Source: Candidatus Iainarchaeum sp. (GTDB lineage Archaea > Iainarchaeota > Iainarchaeia > Iainarchaeales > DTGL01). Taken from it: a DNA stretch of 6,708 nt. The notes under the pieces were generated by a model. The model worked only from the letters and a program-made list of their open reading frames with translations. It was not told where the DNA came from and ran no database searches. Of the stretch, positions 1-5,194 are shown piece by piece. The position numbers and the translations under genes were made by a program. The DNA lies in the NCBI GenBank assembly GCA_021161055.1, contig JAGHBI010000109.1:1-6708 (forward strand), written 5' to 3'. Every line of letters starts with the position of its first letter. The stretch's first letter is position 1.

Positions 1-150
1 GTCAGGGGTGTTGCAATGAACGCTAGCGACCATCCATTTGGTGGCGAACAGCACCACGTTGGTAAAAGTAAAAGCGTGAAGCGCGGAGCACCACCTGGCA
101 GAAAAGTTGGTCATATAGCCTCGCGCAGAACAGGAAGGCGTAAGAAATAG
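1..150 (+). CDS. rpl2: Large-subunit ribosomal protein uL2 (L2), C-terminal fragment
   Basis: Only the last 49 residues and the TAG stop are present; the start lies left of the window. uL2 binds 23S rRNA near the peptidyl-transferase centre and helps subunit association. The fragment opens with VRGVAMNASDHPFGG, which matches the family signature VRGVAMNxxDHPxGG, including the conserved Asp-His pair known to be important for 50S activity. It ends in the basic archaeal-type tail (APPGRKVGHIASRRTGRRKK). The segment after the signature reads GEQHHVG, close to the usual archaeal Gly/His-rich loop. The stop codon contributes to the SD sequence of uS19, which starts 8 bases later, so the two genes are very probably cotranscribed and coupled. 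Identity is secure despite truncation by the window edge. Confidence 0.96.
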   Translation, partial: VRGVAMNASDHPFGGEQHHVGKSKSVKRGAPPGRKVGHIASRRTGRRKK

Positions 151-158
151 GTGATTCT

Positions 159-563
159 ATGGTTAGGGAATTTACCTTCAGGGGAAAAACGCTTGATGAA
201 CTGATGAAAATGAGTTACCAGGAGTTTGCACAGCTATGCAATGCGAGAGCTAGAAGAAGCCTTTTGAGAAGAGGTGTGGACAAAAAACTCGAGAAGAATA
301 TAATGCTTGCAAGAAAGAAACTTGAAGAGGGAGTGAAAGACCTAAAGCCTATAAGAACCCATAAAAGAGATACTGTAATAGTGCCGCAGATGGTTGGTTT
401 GAAATTTGGTGTATATAATGGGAAAGAGTTTGTTGTCGTTGAGGTTACGCCTGAGATGCTTGGTCATTACCTCGGTGAATTCGCACTCACAAGAAAGAAG
501 CTCAAACATGGAAAGGCTGGCATAGGTGCAACGCGTTCAAGCACAGCAATTGCAAGGAAGTGA
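159..563 (+). CDS. rps19: Small-subunit ribosomal protein uS19 (S19)
   Basis: This 134-residue protein has the usual archaeal S19 length and sits in the head of the 30S subunit near the decoding A-site and the intersubunit bridge. The N-terminal part (FTFRGKTLDELMKMS, residues 5-19) is the archaeal/eukaryotic extension. The core signature follows: KPIRTHKRDTVIVPQMVG at 63-80, GVYNGKEFVVVEVTPEMLGHYLGEF at about 84-108, then LTRKKLKHGKAGIGATRSS to residue 128. The ATG lies 3 bases after AGGTGAT (149-155), an SD that uses the last two bases of the uL2 stop codon. The TGA stop lies inside the SD of uL22. No domain is missing. Confidence 0.97.
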   Translation: MVREFTFRGKTLDELMKMSYQEFAQLCNARARRSLLRRGVDKKLEKNIMLARKKLEEGVKDLKPIRTHKRDTVIVPQMVGLKFGVYNGKEFVVVEVTPEMLGHYLGEFALTRKKLKHGKAGIGATRSSTAIARK

Positions 564-564
564 T
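556..564 (+). promoter_or_regulatory. SD of uL22, containing the uS19 stop codon
   Basis: GGAAGTGAT differs at one position from GGAGGTGAT, the complement of the usual archaeal 16S rRNA 3' end. It is followed by a 3-base spacer and ATG at 568. The same 3-base spacing is seen for uS19. It supports 568 over the in-frame ATG at 526, which would add 14 residues read from inside uS19. The TGA at 561-563 ends uS19. Confidence 0.75.
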
Positions 565-567
565 CGC

Positions 568-1041
568 ATGGTTAAGCGGGAATATCAGCTCAAAGGTGTG
601 AATGAAAAAATAACAGCAAAAGCGATGCTCAAGAACAGGCCTGTGAGCCTCAAGTATGCGACAGAGATTTGCAATGAGATAAAAGGACTGCCAGTTGCAA
701 AGGCAGAAAAGATTCTACAGGAAATTATAGAGAGGAAGCGTTACCTCCCCCTCAAAAAATACAAGAAGAAGGTGCCTCACAGGAAAGGCGCAGCAATATC
801 CGGGCAGAAAGCAGGCAGGTACCCTGTAAACACGTGCAAAGCGTTCATTGAGCTCATAGGCTATGCAAAAGCAAATGCTGAAAACAAGGGCTTGGACCCG
901 GAAAAACTCATAATAAGGCATGTTTTTGCATGTCAGGGCTACAGGAGATGGAGCATGCAGCCAAAAGGTAGAATTGCTGGCAAGAGGAGGCGCAGGAAAA
1001 GCGCACATCTTGAAATAATACTGCAAGAGGTACAAGCATGA
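568..1041 (+). CDS. rpl22: Large-subunit ribosomal protein uL22 (L22)
   Basis: uL22 (157 residues) lines the polypeptide exit tunnel of the 50S subunit and contacts several 23S rRNA domains. The archaeal signature is visible: PVSLKYATEICNEIKGL at about residues 25-41, followed by the KAEKILQEII helix, then KKKVPHRKGAAISGQKAGRYPV, which corresponds to the family's KVGHR...AGRYPV segment. NAENKGLDPEKLIIRHVFAC covers the helix before the long beta-hairpin that reaches into the tunnel. The hairpin arm is rich in basic residues (GRIAGKRRRRKSAHLEI). I chose ATG 568 because it has a good SD and gives the normal family length. The stop overlaps the uS3 start as ATGA (1038-1041). Confidence 0.96.
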   Translation: MVKREYQLKGVNEKITAKAMLKNRPVSLKYATEICNEIKGLPVAKAEKILQEIIERKRYLPLKKYKKKVPHRKGAAISGQKAGRYPVNTCKAFIELIGYAKANAENKGLDPEKLIIRHVFACQGYRRWSMQPKGRIAGKRRRRKSAHLEIILQEVQA

Positions 1042-1940
1042 TAGAGCGGTTATTTATTCAGAAGGGATTGAAGAAGATAAAGCTTGAGGAATACTTCCGC
1101 TCCGAGCTTAAGCGTGCGGGCTTTGTAGGTGTTGACGTTGTTAAGACACCTGTTGCGACAAGAATTATAATCAATGTCACAAGACCTGGGCTTGCGATAG
1201 GTAAAAAAGGAAAGACCATAAGAACTCTTACAAAAGAGCTTGAAGAAGTTTATGGTTTTGAGAATCCACAGATAGAGGTGCAAGAAGTTAAGCATCCTGA
1301 GCTTGATGCAAAGGCATGTGTTGATAGGATTGTCGCGCTTATAGAGCGTGGTTACTCATGGAGAAGTGTTGTTTATAGGGTTATGGAGGATGCTATTGCG
1401 AGCGGTGCTCAAGGAATCGAGATTCTGCTCAAAGGTGTGCTTGCAGGCAAGGGAAACAGAAAGAAAAAGGAAAGAGTTGCAAAGGGGTATATGAAAAAAG
1501 CTGGTGAGCAGGCATATCTTGTGGATTATGCAAAAGGCGTTGCCGTACCTAAGCAAGGTGCAATCGGTGTGAAGGTGCGCATCATAAAGCCTGATGTCGT
1601 GTTTCCAGATAAAAGGAATATTAAAGAGCTTTTGGGTAAAAAAGCAAAACCTGAGGAGAAAGGAACTGGAGAAGAAGCGGGAGGCAGCAAAGAAAAGAAA
1701 ACTGAGGAGAAGGTTGAGGAAAGGGTGCAGGCAAGCGAAGAGAGCGCAGAAGAAAAGAAGGAAACTAAGGAAGAAAAGGTGAAAGCTAAAGAGAAAGGTA
1801 AGGAGGATAAAAAGGAGTCTAAAAAACAAGAAGAGAAGCACAAAGAAAGGAAGCAGAGAGAATCACCTACAAAGACAGAAAAAGAGGAAAGCGAGCAGAA
1901 ACAGGAAAAGGCATGCAAGAAAAAGGGTGAGGAGAAATGA
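1038..1940 (+). CDS. rps3: Small-subunit ribosomal protein uS3 (S3) with long charged C-terminal tail
   Basis: uS3 sits at the mRNA entry channel on the head of the 30S subunit. Residues 1-200 are a normal archaeal uS3. They include a type II KH domain with the GxxG loop GKKG at residues 55-58 (within RPGLAIGKKGKTI). The C-terminal domain is also present, with SGAQGIEILLKGVLAGK near 122-138, GYMKKAGEQAYLVDYA at 150-165, and QGAIGVKVRI at 173-182. After about residue 200 a low-complexity tail of some 100 residues follows. My hand count gives 31 Lys and 30 Glu in residues 201-300, with almost no hydrophobic residues. It is probably disordered or a single charged helix. Start and stop overlap uL22 and uL29 as ATGA. 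The SD is GAGGT at 1027-1031. The core call is secure; the tail's role is unknown. Confidence 0.97.
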   Translation: MIERLFIQKGLKKIKLEEYFRSELKRAGFVGVDVVKTPVATRIIINVTRPGLAIGKKGKTIRTLTKELEEVYGFENPQIEVQEVKHPELDAKACVDRIVALIERGYSWRSVVYRVMEDAIASGAQGIEILLKGVLAGKGNRKKKERVAKGYMKKAGEQAYLVDYAKGVAVPKQGAIGVKVRIIKPDVVFPDKRNIKELLGKKAKPEEKGTGEEAGGSKEKKTEEKVEERVQASEESAEEKKETKEEKVKAKEKGKEDKKESKKQEEKHKERKQRESPTKTEKEESEQKQEKACKKKGEEK

Positions 1941-2173
1941 AAGCTGCAGAAATAAGGGCGATGACTGATGCAGAGGCACTTGAAAAGCTTGCAGCGTTGA
2001 GGAAAGAACTTGCAAAGGAAAGAGCAACCATAGCATCAGGCACGAGGCCTGAGAAACCTTTAAAAATAAGGAATATTAGACGCGATATCGCCAGAATACT
2101 CACAATATTAAATGAAAGAAAAAAGAAGGAAAAGAAAGGTTTGCGGTCTAAAACCAAGGAGGTGAAGGAATAA
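1937..2173 (+). CDS. rpl29: Large-subunit ribosomal protein uL29 (L29)
   Basis: uL29 (78 residues) is a small helical-hairpin protein beside the exit tunnel of the 50S subunit, next to uL23, and contributes to the docking area for targeting factors. The family pattern is clear: an N-terminal helix (AAEIRAMTDAEALEKLAALRKEL), a central loop with TRPEKPLKIRNIRRDIARI, and a last helix ending in ILNERKKKE. The ATG overlaps the uS3 stop (ATGA at 1937-1940). Its SD, GGTGA at 1926-1930, is encoded by the final Gly-Glu codons of the uS3 tail. The C-terminal 15 or so residues are strongly basic. The end of the gene carries the strong SD of aIF1. Confidence 0.94.
   Translation: MKAAEIRAMTDAEALEKLAALRKELAKERATIASGTRPEKPLKIRNIRRDIARILTILNERKKKEKKGLRSKTKEVKE
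2158..2165 (+). promoter_or_regulatory. Strong SD of aIF1
   Basis: GGAGGTGA is the longest uninterrupted match to the archaeal SD consensus in this window. It lies within the last codons of uL29. The spacer to ATG 2176 is 10 bases, longer than the 3-6 bases at most junctions here, and the uL29 stop TAA (2171-2173) lies in the spacer. Confidence 0.7.
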
Positions 2174-2175
2174 CA

Positions 2176-2478
2176 ATGGAAGGCATATGCCCGAAGTGCG
2201 GCCAGCCTAAAGAGCTCTGCGTCTGCGGCGAGATAGCAAAGGAACAGCAAAAGATTCACCTGCAGGTTACAAGGAGGCGCTTCGGTAAAACAGTAACGCT
2301 TATAAGCGGCTTCGATAAAAGCGCAGATCTTAATGCATTAGGTAAGGAGCTCAGAAAGAAGCTTGCATGCGGAGGCACTGTGAAAAACGGTGTGATAGAA
2401 TTACAGGGAGATCAAAAAGAAAGGGCAAAGCAAATGCTTATAAAAATGGGTTATAAAGAGGAATTGCTGGATGGCTAA
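2176..2478 (+). CDS. Archaeal translation initiation factor aIF1 (SUI1 family)
   Basis: aIF1 binds the 30S subunit near the P site and helps select the correct start codon. This 100-residue protein has the normal family length. The N-terminus carries a cysteine cluster, C5-x2-C8 and C15-x-C17 (CPKCGQPKELCVC), typical of archaeal aIF1 and likely to bind zinc. The SUI1 domain follows, from about residue 26 to the end. Its basic loop is TRRRFGKTVTLISGF (32-46), and the second signature is LACGGTVKNGVIELQGDQ (63-80). The protein ends with a KQMLIKMGY helix. The gene starts 2 bases after uL29 with a strong SD, and its last 8 bases overlap Rpp29. The uL29-aIF1-Rpp29-uS17 order is a known archaeal arrangement. 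Confidence 0.95.
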   Translation: MEGICPKCGQPKELCVCGEIAKEQQKIHLQVTRRRFGKTVTLISGFDKSADLNALGKELRKKLACGGTVKNGVIELQGDQKERAKQMLIKMGYKEELLDG

Positions 2479-2764
2479 GCACTATAACATCACAAAGAAG
2501 AACATATGGGCTCATGAGCTCATAGGGTTAAAAGCTAGAGTAATTGAAAGCACAGACAAAGGCAGAGTAGGTATTCAAGGCGTAATAATAGACGAAACAA
2601 AGAATACCATTGTGCTTGAGAGCGCAAACAAAATAAAAGTACTTCCAAAAAAGGAGGTTGTGCTTGAAGTTGAGCTTGAATCAGGCAAGGTAATCTTAGA
2701 CTGCAAAAGAATAATGTTCAGACCAGAAGATAGAATAAAGGTGTTCTGGAGGAAAGCATTATGA
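2471..2764 (+). CDS. rnp1: Ribonuclease P protein component 1 (Rpp29/Pop4 family)
   Basis: Rpp29 is a protein subunit of archaeal RNase P, which removes the 5' leader of precursor tRNAs; in studied archaea it pairs with Rpp21 on the specificity domain of the RNA. The 97-residue protein shows the family pattern. HELIGLKARVIESTDKGRVG (15-34) begins the Sm-like beta-barrel, GIQGVIIDETKNTIVLE (34-50) continues it, and the C-terminal motif RPEDRIK is at 84-90. The ATG lies inside the end of aIF1 (8-base overlap). The only SD candidate is GAGG at 2458-2461, 9 bases upstream, so translation probably depends on coupling to aIF1. The stop overlaps the uS17 start (ATGA). Its presence implies a conventional protein-assisted RNase P, although the RNA subunit is not in this window. 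Confidence 0.93.
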   Translation: MAKHYNITKKNIWAHELIGLKARVIESTDKGRVGIQGVIIDETKNTIVLESANKIKVLPKKEVVLEVELESGKVILDCKRIMFRPEDRIKVFWRKAL

Positions 2765-3078
2765 ACGATAAAAAATGCAATGATAAAAAATGCCCCTACC
2801 ATGGGAACGTTAAAGTGAGGGGAGCAACATTTATAGGAAGGGTTATAAGTGCAAAACCAACAAGAACGGTTACTGTGGAAAGGACCCTATTACAATATGT
2901 GCCAAAGTTTGAAAGATATAAGAAAACAAGGTCAAGGATTCATGCTCACAACCCAGAATGCATAAATGCAAAGGAAAACGACATTGTGCTTGTAGGCGAA
3001 ACCAGAAAGCTCAGCAAAACAAAAAGCTTTGTTGTATTGAAAGTTCTGAGTGGTAAGGATGAAGGCGATAAGCGCTAA
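2761..3078 (+). CDS. rps17: Small-subunit ribosomal protein uS17 (S17)
   Basis: uS17 (105 residues) is an OB-fold protein that binds 16S rRNA early in 30S assembly. The archaeal N-terminal signature CNDKKCPYHGNVKVRG is at residues 6-21, where related proteins read CxDxxCPxHGxLxxRG. The OB-fold strands follow (TFIGRVISAKPTRTVTVE, 23-40), then YVPKFERYKKTRSRIHAHNP (46-65) and CINAKENDIVLVGETRKLS (67-85). Cys6, Cys11, His14 and possibly Cys67 could form a metal site, but the sequence cannot show this. The start overlaps the Rpp29 stop (ATGA) with GGAGG 8 bases upstream (2748-2752). The last 20 bases overlap uL14. Confidence 0.96.
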   Translation: MNDKKCNDKKCPYHGNVKVRGATFIGRVISAKPTRTVTVERTLLQYVPKFERYKKTRSRIHAHNPECINAKENDIVLVGETRKLSKTKSFVVLKVLSGKDEGDKR

Positions 3079-3457
3079 TGCAACGAAATGCATAACACAG
3101 AAAACGAGATGTGTTTGTGCAGATAACTCTGGCGCGAAAGAGGTTGAAGTGATAGCCGTCATTGGGCACAAAGCAAGAAAGCGAATGAATCCAAAGGCAG
3201 GCATAGCTGACCTAGTGATTGTTGTGGTGAAGAAAGGAAAGCCCGAGATGAGGAAAAAGGTTGAAAGAGCGGTTATTGTAAGGGTTCGGAAGGAATACAG
3301 AAGAGCTGATGGAACAAGAATAAAGTTTGAGGATAATGCTGTTGTGCTCGTGGATGAAAAGGGTTTGCCTAAGGGAAGCGAAATAAAAGGCGCTATAGCG
3401 AAAGAGGCCGCTGAGCGATGGCCAAAATTGGCTGGAATAGCTCAGCATATAGTATGA
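3059..3457 (+). CDS. rpl14: Large-subunit ribosomal protein uL14 (L14)
   Basis: uL14 lies on the 50S intersubunit face and forms bridges to the 30S subunit. From ATG 3059 the protein is 132 residues, the usual archaeal length. Diagnostic stretches are CADNSGAKEVEVIAV (20-34), the KAGIADLVIVVVKKGKPEMRKK core (46-67), VRKEYRRADGTRIKFEDNAVV (76-96) and a C-terminus with IKGAIAKEAAERWPKLA. An in-frame GTG at 3050 would add three residues but has no SD; ATG 3059 is preferred on length and on the family's usual MKxI beginning. The SD upstream of 3059 is poor (GAGTGGT at 3048-3054), and the gene begins inside uS17, so it is probably coupled to it. The TGA stop forms part of the uL24 SD. Confidence 0.95.
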   Translation: MKAISANATKCITQKTRCVCADNSGAKEVEVIAVIGHKARKRMNPKAGIADLVIVVVKKGKPEMRKKVERAVIVRVRKEYRRADGTRIKFEDNAVVLVDEKGLPKGSEIKGAIAKEAAERWPKLAGIAQHIV

Positions 3458-3461
3458 GGTG
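3456..3461 (+). promoter_or_regulatory. SD of uL24, overlapping the uL14 stop
   Basis: GAGGTG sits 6 bases before ATG 3468 and shares two bases with the uL14 TGA (3455-3457). It supports ATG 3468 over the in-frame GTG at 3459, which lies inside the SD itself. Confidence 0.7.
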
Positions 3462-3467
3462 TGTAGC

Positions 3468-3827
3468 ATGGAATCAAAAAAGCCAGGAAAACAGAGGGCA
3501 AAGCTTGCGGAAATGCCACTCCATCAGAGAAAGAGGCTTGTGTGTGCAAACCTGAGTAAGGAGCTAAGAGAAAGCCTGAAAAAGCGAAGTTTGCCCGTGA
3601 AAAAAGGTGATACGGTAAAGATTATGCGGGGCAAATTTAAGGGCAGAACCGGAAAAGTGGTTAGGGTTGATTTGAGAAAAGCAAGGGTTTATATTGAAAA
3701 AATAACAAGAAAGAAAACCGATGGTAGCGAGATTCTCGTGCCATTTAATGCATCAAACCTTAAAATAATAAATCTTGATAGAAGCGATGAGAGGAGGCTT
3801 AAGCAGCTAGCAAAACAGGAGAGGTGA
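3468..3827 (+). CDS. rpl24: Large-subunit ribosomal protein uL24 (L24)
   Basis: uL24 is an early 23S rRNA-binding assembly protein located near the exit tunnel opening. From ATG 3468 it has 119 residues. The N-terminal archaeal segment (MPLHQRKRLVCANLSKELRE, 16-35) and the SLPVKKGDTVKIMRG lead-in (41-55) precede the KOW motif, KFKGRTGKVVRVDLRKARVY (56-75), with its conserved glycines. TRKKTDGSEILVPFNASNL (80-98) is the archaeal/eukaryotic continuation. The protein ends in a charged helix (DERRLKQLAKQER). The gene begins 10 bases after uL14, the largest gap in the window, and its TGA stop lies in the eS4 SD. Confidence 0.95.
   Translation: MESKKPGKQRAKLAEMPLHQRKRLVCANLSKELRESLKKRSLPVKKGDTVKIMRGKFKGRTGKVVRVDLRKARVYIEKITRKKTDGSEILVPFNASNLKIINLDRSDERRLKQLAKQER
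3821..3827 (+). promoter_or_regulatory. SD of eS4, containing the uL24 stop
   Basis: GAGGTGA lies 4 bases before ATG 3832. Its TGA (3825-3827) is the stop codon of uL24, so a ribosome terminating on uL24 sits on the initiation signal of eS4. Confidence 0.75.
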
Positions 3828-3831
3828 ATAT

Positions 3832-4530
3832 ATGGCAAAAAAAGGGCAATCAAAAGCGCTGAAAAGATATAATGTGCCAAGAGTAATGCGCATAAGTCCA
3901 AAGGAGGGAAAGTTCGCAATAAAAACACAGGCGGGCCCACACAGTAAGGAGCGCTCGGTGCCTTTGGGGTATCTTCTCAGAGATGTTATTAAAGTAGCTG
4001 AAACCATGCGAGAGGTAAAATTCATACTTGCTAGAAGAAAGGTCAGGGTAAACGGTGTTGTGCGAACATCCCATAAATTCCCTGTTGGGCTCTTTGATGT
4101 GGTTTCGGTTGAAGGGCTGGAAAATGATTATAAGATTGTTTATGATCACAAAGGAAGGTTCACAGTAGAAAAGATTGAACCTGAAACGAAGATTATAAGA
4201 CCTTCAAAGGTTGTGAATAAGGTTACAGTAAAAGGCGGAAAAATACAGCTCACAACAGATGATGGCCGAAACATACTCACGGATGATAATAGCATAAGAG
4301 TTCATGATACCATTATGCTAGAGCTGCCGGAGCAGAGGGTGGTAAAGGTTATTAAGATGCAAAGCGGTGCGAAAGCATACATAATTGGCGGTTCACACAT
4401 AGCACAGCAAGCCACAATAAAAGAGATAAAACCTGGCACGGAGAAGAAGCCCAGAATGGTTATATTGAAAAGAGATGCAAAGGAGTTCGAAACAACTATC
4501 GATAACGTTATGGTTATAGGTGAACAGTGA
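3832..4530 (+). CDS. rps4e: Small-subunit ribosomal protein eS4 (S4e)
   Basis: eS4 (232 residues, normal length) is a 30S body protein found in archaea and eukaryotes but not in bacteria. The N-terminal signature is present: KKGQSKALKRYNVPR, then QAGPHSKERSVPLGYLLRDV (33-52). An S4-like RNA-binding domain follows, with ARRKVRVNGVVRTSHKFPVGLFDVV at 67-91. The central domain carries VVNKVTVKGGKIQLTTDDGRNIL near 127-149 and LPEQRV at 165-170. The C-terminal KOW-like segment (GAKAYIIGGSHIAQQATIKEI, 179-199) keeps the first glycine pair but reads AQQA where the family usually has GxxG. The last residues (TTIDNVMVIGEQ) match the family end. Start and spacing are supported by the SD. The stop overlaps the uL5 start (TGATG). 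Confidence 0.95.
   Translation: MAKKGQSKALKRYNVPRVMRISPKEGKFAIKTQAGPHSKERSVPLGYLLRDVIKVAETMREVKFILARRKVRVNGVVRTSHKFPVGLFDVVSVEGLENDYKIVYDHKGRFTVEKIEPETKIIRPSKVVNKVTVKGGKIQLTTDDGRNILTDDNSIRVHDTIMLELPEQRVVKVIKMQSGAKAYIIGGSHIAQQATIKEIKPGTEKKPRMVILKRDAKEFETTIDNVMVIGEQ
4518..4523 (+). promoter_or_regulatory. SD of uL5
   Basis: AGGTGA lies 6 bases before ATG 4530. It favours 4530 over an in-frame GTG at 4527 (3-base spacer) and ATG 4539 (15-base spacer). The TGATG overlap with eS4 also fits 4530. Confidence 0.65.
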
Positions 4531-5039
4531 TGAATAAGATGCGCGAGATAATGATTGACAAGGTTGTAATAAACGTTGGTGTAGGCGAAGCTGGTGAGAA
4601 ACTCAAAAAAGCCCAGAAGATCATAGAGACCATTACCGGCGCAAGGGCTGTGAAAACAAAGGCAAAAGTGAGGCAGCCAAAATGGGGCATAAGGCCTGGA
4701 CTGGAGATTGGTGTTAAGGTGACTTTAAGGGGGGATAAAGCGCTAGAATTTTTGAAGCGTGCTCTGGAGGCAAAAGATTTCACCATAAAAGAGAGTCAGT
4801 TTGATGACTCGGGCAACTTTGCGTTTGGCATTGCAGAGCACATTGAGCTTCCTGGTGTTAGGTATGAGCCCGAACTCGGTATAATAGGTTTCGATGTTAT
4901 AGTGGCACTTAAAAGGCCCGGGTATAGGGTGAAGGTAAGAAAATACAAAAAGGCACGTGTTGGCAAAAAACACAGAATAACAAAGCAGGAAGCTATAGAG
5001 TTTGCCAAGGAAAAGCTTGGTGTGAAGGTGGTTAAATGA
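4530..5039 (+). CDS. rpl5: Large-subunit ribosomal protein uL5 (L5)
   Basis: uL5 (169 residues from ATG 4530) binds 5S rRNA in the central protuberance of the 50S subunit and contacts the P-site tRNA. Archaeal signatures are MREIMIDKVVINVGVGEAGE (4-23), the TGARAVKTKAKVRQPKWGIRPG segment (36-57), IGVKVTLRGDKALEFLKRAL (60-79), and FDDSGNFAFGIAEHIELPGV (91-110). The C-terminal half has FDVIVALKRPGYRVKVRKYK and ITKQEAIEFAKEKLGVKV. The start shares one base with the eS4 stop. Family members usually begin close to the MREI motif, so a start three codons later (ATG 4539) cannot be fully excluded, but its SD spacing is worse. The stop overlaps the uS14 start (ATGA). Confidence 0.95.
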   Translation: MNKMREIMIDKVVINVGVGEAGEKLKKAQKIIETITGARAVKTKAKVRQPKWGIRPGLEIGVKVTLRGDKALEFLKRALEAKDFTIKESQFDDSGNFAFGIAEHIELPGVRYEPELGIIGFDVIVALKRPGYRVKVRKYKKARVGKKHRITKQEAIEFAKEKLGVKVVK

Positions 5040-5185
5040 GCAAACAAACTGAGAGGAAAAGGTGGCGCAAGAAGTGCTCTATATGTGGCAGATATGCCGG
5101 GGTTATGCAGCGTTATGGCATGGTTATATGCTGGCGCTGCTTCAAGCACAATGCAGAGAAATTAGGGTTTAGAAAGTATGATTAA
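5036..5185 (+). CDS. rps14: Small-subunit ribosomal protein uS14 (S14), zinc-ribbon type
   Basis: This 49-residue gene is easily missed because of its size. uS14 sits in the 30S head and is needed for late assembly. The zinc ribbon is intact: C14-x2-C17 (CSIC) and C32-x2-C35 (CWRC), the short zinc-binding form found in all archaea. Between them lies GRYAGVMQRYGMVI, corresponding to the family's RxxG(L)xx segment, and the protein ends in the typical LGFRKYD. ATG 5036 overlaps the uL5 stop (ATGA at 5036-5039) and is preceded by AAGGTGG (5025-5031) with a 4-base spacer. It fills the space between uL5 and uS8 exactly as expected from the archaeal gene order. Confidence 0.96.
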   Translation: MSKQTERKRWRKKCSICGRYAGVMQRYGMVICWRCFKHNAEKLGFRKYD

Positions 5186-5194
5186 GGTGGTAAA

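Noticed and set aside
526..567. N-terminal extension of uL22 from ATG 526
   Set aside because: The extra 14 residues come from the uS19 coding sequence read in another frame. ATG 568 has the SD and gives the family length.
715..1035. Minus-strand open frame of 106 residues opposite uL22
   Set aside because: It is antisense to a conserved gene, with no signal and no family resemblance.
1594..1782. A 62-residue, Lys/Arg-rich plus-strand frame inside uS3
   Set aside because: It is the shifted frame of the low-complexity tail and has no SD or recognisable family. The uS3 frame continues unbroken to the uL29 junction.
1356..1918. Two minus-strand open frames (161 and 130 residues) opposite the uS3 C-terminal half
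   Set aside because: Their Phe/Leu/Ser-rich sequence is the complement of the purine-rich Lys/Glu tail. They could be mistaken for membrane proteins, but they are shadows of uS3.
1638..1937. The uS3 tail as a separate gene or a fusion partner
   Set aside because: There is no start with SD in frame, no folded-domain pattern, and the frame is continuous with the uS3 core; a low-complexity extension is the simpler reading.
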